Below are positions 1 through 8,115 of a stretch of DNA of 43,701 nucleotides, one piece after another. Within the stretch, counting starts at the first letter, position 1. The number at the start of each line of letters is the position of its first letter. Source of the DNA: Herbiconiux sp. (lineage in GTDB: Bacteria; Actinomycetota; Actinomycetes; Actinomycetales; Microbacteriaceae). The translations under genes were made by a program, and so were the position numbers. The notes beneath the pieces were generated by a model, which saw only the letters and a program-made list of their open reading frames with translations, ran no database searches and was not told the DNA's origin. The stretch lies in the NCBI RefSeq assembly GCF_023264895.1, contig NZ_JAHFUY010000032.1:1-43701 (forward strand), given 5' to 3'.

Positions 1-2
1 TG

Positions 3-1679
3 GGAGCCGTGGCGGCGCTCGTGGCCGGCTGCTCGGCCGGCGCACGGGGTGGCGGCGCGGGCGACGACACGGCTGCCACCTCGGGGCCCGGCGGCGCCAA
101 TCGCAGCGCAGACGAGCTCTCCGAGGCCTTCCTCGCCGAGTGGGTCGACGACGACGGCCGCGTGGTGCGCCGCGACCAGGGCGACGACACCGTCAGCGAA
201 GGCCAGGCCTACGGCCTGCTGCTGGCCGCAGCCGTAGGCGACGAAGAGCGCTTCGACGCCATCTGGCAGTGGACCCAGGATGAGCTCGTGCGCCCCGACG
301 GCCTCCTCGCCTGGCAGTGGGCCGACGGCGCGATCGTCGACGACGAGCCCGCCTCCGACGCCGATCTCGACGCCGCCCGTGCGCTCGTGGTGGCGGGCGA
401 GCGCTTCGACCGCCCGGAGCTCACCGAGCAGGGCGACGAGCTCGGCGCCGTGATCCTCGACGAGCTCACCGTCGAGACGGCCCTCGGCCGGCTCCTCCTC
501 CCCGGTCTCTGGGCCGCCGAGACGGAGCCGTACGCCTACAACTCCTCCTACGCCTCGCCGGTCGCCTTCGACATCCTCGGCCGGAGCTCGGGCGACCCCC
601 GCTGGGCGGAGCTCGCCGAGGGCTCGCGTGCCGCCACCACTGCGGTGCTCGCGAAGAGCGAGCTCCCCTCCAACTGGAGCCAGGTGCACGCCGACGGCAC
701 GGTCGATGCCCTGGCCGGCCCGAGCGCCGCCGCCACCGTGGATGCCGCATCGACCACCGGCGGGGTGGAGTACGGCTACGACGCGGCCCGCCTCCCCATC
801 CGCTATGCGGAGTCGTGTGATCCCGACGACACGGCGCTCGCCGCTCAGCTGCTGCCGGCCCTCGATCGCGAGCCCCGGGTGGCCGCCCAGCTCGATCTCG
901 GCGGCACCGCGGTGACCCGCGACGAGCATCCGCTCGGCTACGCGGCTCGTGCGGCGTCGTACGCCGCGAGCGGCGAGGTGGGCAGGGCCTACGGGGACCT
1001 CGAGACGGCCGACCGCCTCGACCTCGAGACCGGCACCTACTACGGAGCCGCGTGGTCGGCGCTCACCGCGCAGCTGCTCACGAGCGACAGCCTCGGCGGC
1101 TGCGCGCCTCTCGGTGGTGAGGACGCCAGAGCGGGCTCTGCAGCAGGCGACGCGAGCACCGCTCCGGATGCCTCAGCGGCCGCGGCGGGGCGCATGCAGG
1201 ATCCTGATCTCAGCTCGTCCTCCGCAGCCGTCTCCGACGCGCTGCCCGTGCGGGTGCGCGTCCCCTCGATCGGGGTCGAGTCCGGCCTCGAGTCGCTCTC
1301 CCGCGACAGCACCGGCTGGATCCAGCCGCCCGTCGACTTCGCGAGCGCAGGCTGGTATCGCGACGGCGTCGTGCCCGGCCAGACGGGCCCGGCGGTCATC
1401 GCGGGCCATGTCGACTCCGCCGTGGGACCCGCCGTGTTCTACGACCTCGCCGGACTGCCCGAGGGTGCGGAGGTGATCGTCGACCTCTCCGACGGCTCGA
1501 GCGTGACCTTCGCGGTCGACGGGCGGCTGCAGGTCCCCAAGAACGACTTCCCTACGGAGCAGGTCTACGGCCCCACTCCCGATTCGCAGTTGCGACTCGT
1601 GACGTGCGGTGGCGCGTTCGACGACTCCACCGGCCACTACACCGACAACGTGGTGCTCTTCGCCACCAAGATCGGCTGA
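3..1679 (+). CDS. secreted lipoprotein: GH8 glycosidase domain fused to class F-like sortase domain (5' partial)
   Basis: The reading frame is open to the left edge, so the N-terminus is missing; what remains begins inside a lipoprotein signal peptide (LVAGC, lipid-acceptor Cys 8 counted from the GTG at 9). Residues ~35-360 look like glycoside hydrolase family 8 (endoglucanase/chitosanase type): SEGQAYG (Glu64, the family's general acid) and SDADLDAAR (Asp117/Asp119) fit its catalytic sites. A low-complexity Ala/Ser linker (~370-405) leads to a sortase fold at ~410-556 with AGHVD (His467) and LVTCGG (Cys533), the class E/F His/Cys pair. No Arg follows Cys533, whereas most sortases have a catalytic Arg downstream; Arg529 lies just before it. 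The fusion suggests an exported, membrane-anchored protein acting on wall or extracellular glycan. The substrate, and whether the sortase half is active, are unknown. The glycosyltransferase gene follows after 67 bp. Confidence 0.75.
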   Translation, partial: GAVAALVAGCSAGARGGGAGDDTAATSGPGGANRSADELSEAFLAEWVDDDGRVVRRDQGDDTVSEGQAYGLLLAAAVGDEERFDAIWQWTQDELVRPDGLLAWQWADGAIVDDEPASDADLDAARALVVAGERFDRPELTEQGDELGAVILDELTVETALGRLLLPGLWAAETEPYAYNSSYASPVAFDILGRSSGDPRWAELAEGSRAATTAVLAKSELPSNWSQVHADGTVDALAGPSAAATVDAASTTGGVEYGYDAARLPIRYAESCDPDDTALAAQLLPALDREPRVAAQLDLGGTAVTRDEHPLGYAARAASYAASGEVGRAYGDLETADRLDLETGTYYGAAWSALTAQLLTSDSLGGCAPLGGEDARAGSAAGDASTAPDASAAAAGRMQDPDLSSSSAAVSDALPVRVRVPSIGVESGLESLSRDSTGWIQPPVDFASAGWYRDGVVPGQTGPAVIAGHVDSAVGPAVFYDLAGLPEGAEVIVDLSDGSSVTFAVDGRLQVPKNDFPTEQVYGPTPDSQLRLVTCGGAFDDSTGHYTDNVVLFATKIG

Positions 1680-1746
1680 TTCGCTCCAGCCATCCGCTCC
1701 AGCCATCCGTTCCATCCCTCCGATCACCTCGACGAAAGGTGCCGCC

Positions 1747-2532
1747 ATGGTCTCAACGCTGGTCGTCATGCCGACCTACAACGAGAAGGACAACCTCGAA
1801 CCCATCGCCCGCCGTGTGCTCGCCACGGGAGTCGCCGACCTCCTCGTGGTCGACGACTCCTCGCCCGACGGCACCGGCGACATCGCCGACCGTCTGGCCG
1901 GCGAGCACCCGGAGGTGCACGTGATGCATCGAGCGGGCAAGGAAGGGCTCGGGGTGGCCTATCTCGCGGGCTTCGCCTGGGCGCGCGAGCACGGGTACGA
2001 CGTCATCGTCGAGATGGACGCCGACGGGTCGCACCAGCCCGAGGCTCTTCCGGGCATGCTCGGTGTGCTGGACGGCAGTGACGTCGTTCTCGGCTCCCGC
2101 TGGGTGCCGGGCGGCGAGGTGCGCAACTGGCCGAAGCGGCGTGAGCTGCTGAGTCGCGGCGGCAACCTCTATGCGCGGCTCGCCCTGGGCATCGCGGTGA
2201 AGGATGCCACGGGCGGCTACCGCGCCTACCGCACCACCGCGCTCGACCGCATCGGCCTGACGGGCGTGCAGTCGCAGGGCTACTGCTTCCAGCTCGACCT
2301 CGTCTGGCGGGCGCTGCAGGCCGAGCTGCGGGTCACGGAGGTGCCGATCACCTTCGTGGAGCGCACGGCGGGCGTCTCCAAGATGAGCGGACCGATCGTG
2401 CGGGAGTCGCTCGTGCGGGTGAGTCTGTGGGGGCTGAAGCGCCGCGCCATGGCGGTGGCCGAGCTCCTCCTGCACGGTCGCCGACTGCCGTCGGTGCGTG
2501 CGCGGTCGAGAGTCGTGCACCTGCCCGCCTGA
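1747..2532 (+). CDS. polyprenol-phosphate mannose synthase-like glycosyltransferase (GT2)
   Basis: A 261-residue GT-A fold enzyme of the dolichyl/polyprenol monophosphomannose synthase type. It would transfer mannose (or a related hexose) from GDP-sugar to polyprenyl phosphate on the cytosolic membrane face, for lipoglycan or protein mannosylation. Signature blocks are MPTYNE (8-13), VVDDSSPDGT (~34-43), EMDADGSHQP (DxD-type metal site), LGSRWVPGG, DATGGYRAYR and the late ERxxGxSKM motif. No C-terminal membrane anchor is seen, as in the catalytic domain of actinobacterial Ppm1. The start ATG has a GAAAGG ribosome site at 1734-1739; the longer in-frame extension is a shadow of the upstream gene. 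It follows the hydrolase-sortase gene on the same strand, so co-transcription is possible. The donor and acceptor cannot be read from sequence. Confidence 0.86.
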   Translation: MVSTLVVMPTYNEKDNLEPIARRVLATGVADLLVVDDSSPDGTGDIADRLAGEHPEVHVMHRAGKEGLGVAYLAGFAWAREHGYDVIVEMDADGSHQPEALPGMLGVLDGSDVVLGSRWVPGGEVRNWPKRRELLSRGGNLYARLALGIAVKDATGGYRAYRTTALDRIGLTGVQSQGYCFQLDLVWRALQAELRVTEVPITFVERTAGVSKMSGPIVRESLVRVSLWGLKRRAMAVAELLLHGRRLPSVRARSRVVHLPA

Positions 2533-2539
2533 ATCCCTC

Positions 2540-2575
2540 TCGACCGGTGTCGGGGGTCATGTGTACGCTGTTCAC
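2540..2575 (+). promoter_or_regulatory. leaderless promoter of the MFS gene
   Basis: TCGACC (2540-2545), an 18-nt spacer and TACGCT (2564-2569) lie so that transcription would begin at or beside the ATG at 2576. No Shine-Dalgarno is present, which supports this start over the longer frame. Confidence 0.55.
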
Positions 2576-2578
2576 ATG
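2558..2578. promoter_or_regulatory. palindromic operator candidate over the -10 box and start codon
   Basis: CATGTG (2558-2563) and CACATG (2573-2578) are perfect inverted arms, with inner AC/GT also symmetric. The -10 box and the ATG lie inside the palindrome, so a dimeric repressor (TetR- or MarR-like, inference) bound here would block the exporter gene. Confidence 0.5.
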
Positions 2579-3889
2579 ACCGCAGACCAGACCGTCCAGG
2601 AGCACTGGAAGCGCAACGTGGCGCTGTTCCTCAGTGGGCAGACCATCTCGCTGTTCGGCTCCATGATCGTGCAGTACGCGGTCATGTGGTACGTCACCTT
2701 CGAGACCAGATCGGGCCTCGCCATCGCGCTCTACGCCCTCGCGGCGTTCCTGCCGCAGGGGGTCGTGTCGATCTTCGGCGGCGTGCTCGCCGACCGCATG
2801 AACCGGCGGGTGCTCGTCATGCTGGCCGACGGCACCATCGCCGCCGTCACGCTCGTGCTCGCCCTCCTCATGCTCAACGGAGTGACCGATCTGTGGATCA
2901 TCCTGCTCGCCGTCGCGGCCCGCTCCATCGGGGCAGGGGTGCAGACGCCGGCGGTGCAGGCGATGATCCCGCAGATCGTGCCCGAGGAGCAGCTCATGCG
3001 GGTCAACGGGCTGTTCCAGACCATCCAGTCCGCCATGGCGCTGCTCGCGCCCGCGGCCGCCGGCGCCGTGTTCGGGCTCTTCGGCATCGTGCCCGTGTTC
3101 TTCATCGACGTCGTCACGGCGGTCATCGGCATCGTCTTCCTCGCCTTCGTGGCGGTGCCCACCCTCGCCACGATCGCCGAGAAGACCTCGAGCTACCGCG
3201 AAGACCTCGTGGAGGGCATGCGCTACATCTGGACGCACCGGATCGTGCGCTGGCTGCTCGTCGTCTTCGCCATCATCTTCCTGCTCACCGTGGCTCCCTC
3301 GTTCATCACCCCACTCATGGTGGCGCGGACGTTCGGCAGCGAGGTCTGGATGGTCACGGTCCTCGAGGTCGCCTTCAGCGTCGGCATGCTGCTCGGCGGC
3401 GTGCTCGTGTCGACCGTGCTGGCCAAGCGCAGCCGGATCGGCCTCATCATCGGCTCCACCTTCGGCTTCGCGGTGGCGAACGTGGGGCTCGGCCTCAGCC
3501 CGAACCTGTGGGTGTTCTACGCCTTCATGTTCGTGTTCGGCCTCGGCGTGCCGCTGTTCTCGGCGCCGTTCATGACCCTGGTGCAGGAGACCGTCGATCC
3601 GGACAAGCACGGTCGTGTCTTCAGCTACGTCGGCATCGTGATGGCGCTCGCGACCCCCATCGGCATGACGGTGTTCGGGCCCCTGGCCGACGTCATCAGC
3701 GTGCAGCTGCTGCTCATCATCGGCGGGGTCGCGACGGTGCTCGTGATGGTGGTGGCCATCCTGCTGCCGTCGGGCCGCGCCGCCATCCGCGCCGCGAACG
3801 CCACGCAGCACACGGAGGAGGGCGAGGAAGACGGCAAGGGGGTGCCGGACGACGTCGATCAGGAGCAGGCTCGATCGTATGACCGATGA
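2576..3889 (+). CDS. MFS transporter, DHA3 (macrolide-efflux-like) type
   Basis: A 437-residue polytopic protein with about twelve hydrophobic segments, fitting drug:H+ antiporter family 3 (MefA-like) efflux proteins. The N-terminus carries NVALFLSGQTISLFGSMIVQ and the loop between helices 2 and 3 has GGVLADRMNRR, the MFS motif A variant (G-x-x-x-D-R-x-x-R-R). Its role would be proton-coupled export of a drug-like compound from the cytosol; the substrate is not predictable. The ATG is chosen because a promoter -10 ends six bases before it and the conserved helix 1 follows closely; a GTG five codons upstream is possible. The last 11 bp overlap the next gene, implying translational coupling. 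Regulation by the palindrome spanning its start is likely. Confidence 0.85.
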   Translation: MTADQTVQEHWKRNVALFLSGQTISLFGSMIVQYAVMWYVTFETRSGLAIALYALAAFLPQGVVSIFGGVLADRMNRRVLVMLADGTIAAVTLVLALLMLNGVTDLWIILLAVAARSIGAGVQTPAVQAMIPQIVPEEQLMRVNGLFQTIQSAMALLAPAAAGAVFGLFGIVPVFFIDVVTAVIGIVFLAFVAVPTLATIAEKTSSYREDLVEGMRYIWTHRIVRWLLVVFAIIFLLTVAPSFITPLMVARTFGSEVWMVTVLEVAFSVGMLLGGVLVSTVLAKRSRIGLIIGSTFGFAVANVGLGLSPNLWVFYAFMFVFGLGVPLFSAPFMTLVQETVDPDKHGRVFSYVGIVMALATPIGMTVFGPLADVISVQLLLIIGGVATVLVMVVAILLPSGRAAIRAANATQHTEEGEEDGKGVPDDVDQEQARSYDR

Positions 3890-4367
3890 ACCGATCGACG
3901 ACCGAGACAGCCCTGCATCCGCGTCCCCCATCGCATCCGGATCGCCCGTGGTCGAGCCCCGCGGGCGTCGCCCACCGGGGGTGAGCGACGAGACCGTCGC
4001 CGCCCTCGGCAAGCTCTCCGAGGCGCTCGAGGTGGTGGAGCAGGCCCGCGGGATGCTCTACGGCTTCCACCGGCTCACCGGCACGGCCGACCTCGCGCTC
4101 GGCGAGGCGGTCGAGGGGCTCCGCGCTGCCGGCCACGGTGCGCTCGCCGACCAGATCGACCGCACGCTCGTGGGCCGCAACGTGCTCGAGGGGCGCTGGA
4201 CCTTCCAGATCGTGGAGGAGTACGACGCGGGCTACTACGCCGCCTTCCGCGCCGCCGACGAGTCGGCCCGCGAGGCACTCGCCGACGGTCGCCGGCACAT
4301 CTTCGAGGCGGAGATGAAGGAGGAGCGCCGCACCCAGGGCGACCCGGGGCACGAAGCCCGGCCGTAG
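3879..4367 (+). CDS. conserved hypothetical protein coupled to MFS exporter
   Basis: I do not recognise this 162-residue protein. The first ~45 residues are polar and Pro/Ser/Asp-rich, probably disordered; residues ~47-150 are predicted mostly alpha-helical, with a long amphipathic stretch (KLSEALEVVEQARGML, then VEGLRAAGHGALADQIDRTL) and a Tyr-rich segment EEYDAGYYAAFRAADES. There is no signal peptide and no membrane segment. The ATG overlaps the exporter stop by 11 bp, so it is almost certainly translated from the same message. It ends convergently with the GH15 gene. A role tied to the transporter is only guilt by association. Confidence 0.7.
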   Translation: MTDEPIDDRDSPASASPIASGSPVVEPRGRRPPGVSDETVAALGKLSEALEVVEQARGMLYGFHRLTGTADLALGEAVEGLRAAGHGALADQIDRTLVGRNVLEGRWTFQIVEEYDAGYYAAFRAADESAREALADGRRHIFEAEMKEERRTQGDPGHEARP

Positions 4368-4386
4368 CGGCTGTTGCCGACGGGCG

Positions 4387-4401
4387 AGGAGCCCGGACGT
4401 G
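4387..4401. terminator. short GC hairpin between convergent genes
   Basis: CGGGC-gagga-GCCCG lies in the 46-bp gap between the hypothetical gene and the GH15 gene. It has no T-tract; it is a possible weak bidirectional terminator. Confidence 0.3.
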
Positions 4402-4413
4402 GACCGCCGGGGG

Positions 4414-6279
4414 CTACCGCTCCTCGGGCTCCTTCCCGTCGAGCACGTCGCGGAGCGCCACCGCGGCGTCGATGAGCGCCAGGTGGCTGAGCCCCTGCGG
4501 TAGGTTCCCGAGGAACGAGTGGTCCTCGGCCGAGATCATCTCGGCATAGAGGCCCACGTCGTTCGCCAGCCCGACGAGCTCGTCCATCCGCCTCCGTGCC
4601 TCGTCGACGCGGCCGTGCCGGGCGAAGGCCTCGACCAGCCAGAAGGCGCAGGCCACGAACGTGCCCTCCTCCGCCGACACCCCGGAGTAGCGGTAGAGCA
4701 GGGGGCCCGCCGAGAGCTCCTCGTCGATCCGCGCGACGGTCTGCTCGAGCCGGTCCCGGGGCCCGAAGTCGCGCGCCGCGTGCAGCAGGATCGACGCGTC
4801 GAGGGCATCGGTCTCCGGATGCATCGTGTACGCGCCGCGTTCGGGTGACCAGGCCTCCTCGGCCAGCCACTCCTCGATCAGGGCGCGGTTGCGGCGCCAG
4901 TGCTCGAGGTCGTCGTCGGTGGGCTTGATCTCGCCAATCGAGGCGAGGTGCAGGGCGTCGGTGATGGCCTGCCAGCAGCCGATCTTGCTCGAGGTGTAGT
5001 GGTGCTCCTCGGGCAGCTCCCACATGCCGGAGTCCTTCTTCTGCCAGTTGCGGCAGGCGGCGTCGGTGAAGGCCACGAGCAGCTCGCTCGTGCGCTCGTC
5101 GAGGATGTTGCCGGCCTCGACGTAGCGCCGCATGATGCCCACCACGTCGGCGAACACCCCGAGCTGCAGCTGGCCCGAGGCGTCGTTGCCCTCGACCACC
5201 GGGCCGATGCCCATCCAGCCCTCGGCCGGCACCTCGTGCACCTCGCCCTTCCGCGGGCCTGTGGGCACCGTGCCGTCGAGCTCGAAGAAGATGTGCAGGT
5301 CGCCGTCGAAGTCCTTGAGCGTCTTCAGCACCCACGACACCGCCGCGTGGGTCTCCTCGCGCAGTCCGAACCGGATGAGGGAGCCCACCGTGTAGGCGAG
5401 GTCGCGCACCCAGGCGAAGCGGTAGTCGTAGTTCTTGCCGCCCCGCAGGTTTTCCGGCAGGCCCGTCGTGGCGGCAGCGGCGATGGCGCCCGTGGGGCTG
5501 AAGATGAGGAGCTTGAGGGCGAGCGCGCTCCGCACCACGGCGTCGGACCACGGGCCCTCGTAGCCGAACTCCTCGAACCAGCTCTCCCAGCTCGCGACCG
5601 TGCGGTCGATGCCCCGGTCCACGTTGTACGGATCCGGCACGTGGATGGGCTCGTCGTCGGTGCCGCAGAGCGCGAAGAGGTGGCGCGATCCGGGCGCGGT
5701 CGTGAAGGCCCCGAAGAACGACAGCGGGCCGTCCGGGAACCCGTCGGAGGGCTCGTGCGGATCGAGCCTGCCGTGCTCGAAGCCCACGAGCACGAGGTCG
5801 ATGTGGCCGGCGCGGAGGATCGGGCCGTGCACGGTGTCGACGCGGGACACGGGCTCGGTTCCGTCACCGAAGATGCTCCCGGGCACGACGGCCCAGCGCA
5901 TCGGCACCTCGCCCTCGACCCCGTCGATGCGGCGGGCGAGCTCGAGCCAGGGCAGTCGTCCGGCGACCCCCGTCACGAGGGCGTCGGTCACGGTCACCGT
6001 GCCGGTCGAGGTGCGGAAGGTCGTGCGGAGCACGTTGCTCGACGCCACGTACTCGCGCGAGGTCTCGAAGCCGTCCTCCTGCGGGCGCAGCTCGATCCGG
6101 CCGCCCCCCTCCGCGTCGACCAGGCCGGCGAACACCGGAGGGGTGTGCAGTGCCGGCACGGGCATCCAGTCGACCTGGCCGTCGGAGGCGATCAGGGCGA
6201 CGGTGCGCCCGTCGCCGATCGCGGCGTAGTCGCGCAGGGGAATATACGCGCGCGACGGCGCGATGTCGGGTCGGGTCAC
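4414..6279 (-). CDS. glycoside hydrolase family 15 protein (glucoamylase/trehalase-like)
   Basis: A 621-residue cytosolic enzyme of the bacterial GH15 family (glucan 1,4-alpha-glucosidase or GH15-type trehalase). An N-terminal beta-sandwich opens with IPLRDYAAIGDGRTVALIASDGQVDW, then comes an (alpha/alpha)6 barrel with YRFAWVRD (~287-293), SGMWELPEEHH (general acid Glu ~421) and SAEEGTFVACAFWLVEAF (second acid ~537-538). Length fits the bacterial family. It would invert anomeric configuration while releasing glucose from alpha-glucosides or trehalose; the exact sugar is uncertain. The GTG start is preferred because TAGTCA at 6287-6292 sits 7 nt before it; an ATG at 6315 would add 12 residues. 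It is divergent from the SDR gene, with overlapping promoters. Confidence 0.88.
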   Translation of the reverse strand: MTRPDIAPSRAYIPLRDYAAIGDGRTVALIASDGQVDWMPVPALHTPPVFAGLVDAEGGGRIELRPQEDGFETSREYVASSNVLRTTFRTSTGTVTVTDALVTGVAGRLPWLELARRIDGVEGEVPMRWAVVPGSIFGDGTEPVSRVDTVHGPILRAGHIDLVLVGFEHGRLDPHEPSDGFPDGPLSFFGAFTTAPGSRHLFALCGTDDEPIHVPDPYNVDRGIDRTVASWESWFEEFGYEGPWSDAVVRSALALKLLIFSPTGAIAAAATTGLPENLRGGKNYDYRFAWVRDLAYTVGSLIRFGLREETHAAVSWVLKTLKDFDGDLHIFFELDGTVPTGPRKGEVHEVPAEGWMGIGPVVEGNDASGQLQLGVFADVVGIMRRYVEAGNILDERTSELLVAFTDAACRNWQKKDSGMWELPEEHHYTSSKIGCWQAITDALHLASIGEIKPTDDDLEHWRRNRALIEEWLAEEAWSPERGAYTMHPETDALDASILLHAARDFGPRDRLEQTVARIDEELSAGPLLYRYSGVSAEEGTFVACAFWLVEAFARHGRVDEARRRMDELVGLANDVGLYAEMISAEDHSFLGNLPQGLSHLALIDAAVALRDVLDGKEPEER

Positions 6280-6286
6280 TCTCTCC

Positions 6287-6292
6287 TGACTA
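6287..6292 (-). promoter_or_regulatory. -10 box of GH15 gene
   Basis: TAGTCA on the minus strand ends 7 nt before the GTG at 6279. This decides that start over the upstream ATG. Confidence 0.45.
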
Positions 6293-6343
6293 CGCCCCCT
6301 GAGCATCCCCGGCAAGCCCCGCGCGGGCGGGCGGGCGCCGTCG

Positions 6344-6349
6344 TACGGT
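6344..6349 (+). promoter_or_regulatory. -10 box of SDR gene
   Basis: TACGGT ends 7 nt before the ATG at 6357. No ribosome-binding site is seen, so the mRNA is probably leaderless. Confidence 0.45.
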
Positions 6350-6356
6350 CGAGCGC

Positions 6357-7250
6357 ATGGCTACGAACATGTACACCCCGCAGGATCCGACCACGCAGTA
6401 CCCCCGCCCCCCGTTCCCTCCCCAGCAGCAGGAGGCGCCCGGTGATGTGCGCACGATGGAGCCCGCCCCCGACCACGGCGAGACGAGCTACGTCGGCAGC
6501 GGCCGCCTGGCCGGCCGCAAGGCCCTCGTCACCGGAGCCGACTCCGGCATCGGCCGCGCCGTCGCCATCGCCTACGCCCGCGAGGGCGCCGACGTCGCGC
6601 TCAGCTACCTCCCCGAGGAGCAGGCCCAGGCCGAGGAGGTGGCCGCACTCATCGACGCGGCCGGGCAGACCGCTCTGCTCCTCCCCGGCGACCTCCAGGA
6701 CGAGGCCCAGAACAAGCACGTGATCGCCGAGACCGTCTCGGTCTTCGGCGGCATCGACATCCTCGCCATCATCGCGGGCGTCATGCCGACGGTCGACAGC
6801 ATCGACGACTTCGAGACCGAGCAGCTCGACCGGGTGCTGAAGACCAACATCTACCCGCTGTTCTGGCTCACCAAGGCGGCCTCGCCGCACCTGAAGCCCG
6901 GCGCCTCGATCGTGACCTGCTCGAGCATCCAGGGCTACGTGCCCTCGCCGTCGCTCGCGGAGTACGCGGTCTCGAAGGCGGGCATCGCCAACTGGACCCG
7001 GGCGATGGCCCAGCAGCTCGCCGAGCGCGGCATCCGGGTCAACGGTGTGGCCCCCGGCCCGATCTGGACGCCGCTGCAGCCCTCGTCGGTGCCGAACGAG
7101 AAGATCGAGTCGTTCGGCGAGGACACGCCGCTCGGCCGCGCCGGGCAGCCGGTGGAGCTCGCGCCCCCGTTCGTGTTCCTCGCCTCGCAGGAGTCGAGCT
7201 ACGTCTCGGGCGAGACCGTGGCGGTCACGGGCGGATCGCCCACGCACTAG
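6357..7250 (+). CDS. SDR family NAD(P)-dependent oxidoreductase (YghA/YhdF-like)
   Basis: A 297-residue classical short-chain dehydrogenase of the extended-N-terminus YghA/general-stress type. After a polar tail with DPTTQYPRPPFPPQQQ (typical of this subfamily) comes the Rossmann motif TGADSGIG (59-66). The catalytic set is Ser190, Tyr203 and Lys207 (SLAEYAVSK), and the C-terminus closes with VSGETVAVTGG. The usual NNAG after strand 4 is replaced by IIAG (138-141), a mild departure. The physiological substrate is unknown; relatives are often stress- or redox-linked. It is divergent from the GH15 gene and convergent, 7 bp apart, with the MaoC-like gene at the end of the HMG-CoA operon. Confidence 0.88.
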   Translation: MATNMYTPQDPTTQYPRPPFPPQQQEAPGDVRTMEPAPDHGETSYVGSGRLAGRKALVTGADSGIGRAVAIAYAREGADVALSYLPEEQAQAEEVAALIDAAGQTALLLPGDLQDEAQNKHVIAETVSVFGGIDILAIIAGVMPTVDSIDDFETEQLDRVLKTNIYPLFWLTKAASPHLKPGASIVTCSSIQGYVPSPSLAEYAVSKAGIANWTRAMAQQLAERGIRVNGVAPGPIWTPLQPSSVPNEKIESFGEDTPLGRAGQPVELAPPFVFLASQESSYVSGETVAVTGGSPTH

Positions 7251-7257
7251 AGCGCGG

Positions 7258-8115
7258 CTACCAGCTCACGACGCCCCGGGCGGCCAGCGTGCCGTCCGGG
7301 GCGAGCGCGAGCACCTCCGTGCTGCCGTCGGGCAGATCGTGGCCCGTGATGGTGATCGGGCGGTCGACGAAGAGCGGCGCCTTGGAGCGGAAGCCGAACG
7401 CGGTCGCGCGGCGCTCCGGATGCGCGGCCGACGCCGCGTCGAGCAGCAGCATCCGGGTGAGCGGGCCGTGCACGAGCAGGTCGTCGAGCCCCTCCACCTC
7501 GCGGGCCCAGGCCCGGTCGTAGTGCACGCGGTGCGTGTTGAAGGTGAGCGCGGAGTACCGGAAGAGGTGGCGCGAGTCGAGCACGCGCTCGTGCCGCCAC
7601 CAGTCTGCGCCGACCTCGACGGGCGCCGGCTGCGCTGTCTCTGCTGCCGGCTGTGTCGCCTGGGCCTGCGCTGCCGGCGCTGCCGGTGCCGCCTCCAGGA
7701 ACACGTCGTGCCACACGCTCCGGATGCGCAGCTCGCCGCCCACCCGGTACTCCCGCACCGCGTCGGCGAACACCAGCCGGCCGCTCCGGCCGTTCTTCTC
7801 GGCCACCTCGCCGAGCACGGTGGTCTGCGTGACCTCCTCGCCGAAGCGCAGCGGCGCCACGAACTCGGTGTCCTCGCCCGCGAACATGCGCCGCGGCAGC
7901 CCGAAGTCGGGGATGACGTCGGCCGTGCCGTCGGGCGAGCCGTCGGCACGCAGCCGGTCGAACGGCTCCGCGAACGGGAAGTACACGCCCTCCCAGCCGG
8001 CGGGCAGCTCACTGCCCGGTCCGGGCGCTGCCGCTGCCGCTGCGAACGTGTCCCGGTACCCGGCCGCGGGCACGAGCCCCAGCACCTCGGTGCGCACCAC
8101 GGAGCTCGCGGCCAT
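7258..8115 (-). CDS. MaoC/FAS1-like two-domain acyl-CoA dehydratase/hydratase
   Basis: A 285-residue protein resembling FAS1-like dehydratase proteins (HTD2 and mesaconyl-/itaconyl-CoA hydratase relatives). An N-terminal hot-dog half (RRMFAGEDTEFVAPLRFGEEVTQTT) and a C-terminal MaoC half (LFRYSALTFNTHRVHYDRAW...LLVHGPLTRMLLLD) are joined by a long Ala/Gln/Pro linker (~145-165). It is expected to add water to, or remove it from, an enoyl/hydroxyacyl-CoA. In this operon the substrate could be 3-methylglutaconyl-CoA/HMG-CoA or itaconyl/mesaconyl-CoA (inference). The ATG overlaps the CoA-transferase stop (TGATG), so it is the last gene of a coupled four-gene operon. A GTG directly upstream is an alternative start. 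Confidence 0.82.
   Translation of the reverse strand: MAASSVVRTEVLGLVPAAGYRDTFAAAAAAPGPGSELPAGWEGVYFPFAEPFDRLRADGSPDGTADVIPDFGLPRRMFAGEDTEFVAPLRFGEEVTQTTVLGEVAEKNGRSGRLVFADAVREYRVGGELRIRSVWHDVFLEAAPAAPAAQAQATQPAAETAQPAPVEVGADWWRHERVLDSRHLFRYSALTFNTHRVHYDRAWAREVEGLDDLLVHGPLTRMLLLDAASAAHPERRATAFGFRSKAPLFVDRPITITGHDLPDGSTEVLALAPDGTLAARGVVSW

Noticed and set aside
2348-4012. 554-codon minus-strand open frame with many His, Asp and Glu residues
   Set aside because: Antisense shadow of the MFS gene: composition follows from complementing GC-rich codons, with no start signal and no fold.
6280-6315. ATG at 6315 as start of the GH15 protein
   Set aside because: It would add 12 non-conserved residues and lie upstream of the TAGTCA -10 box; the GTG at 6279 fits better, though not certainly.
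4900-6723. 607-codon plus-strand open frame
   Set aside because: Shadow of the GH15 gene running into the SDR gene; Val/His/Arg-rich without motifs.
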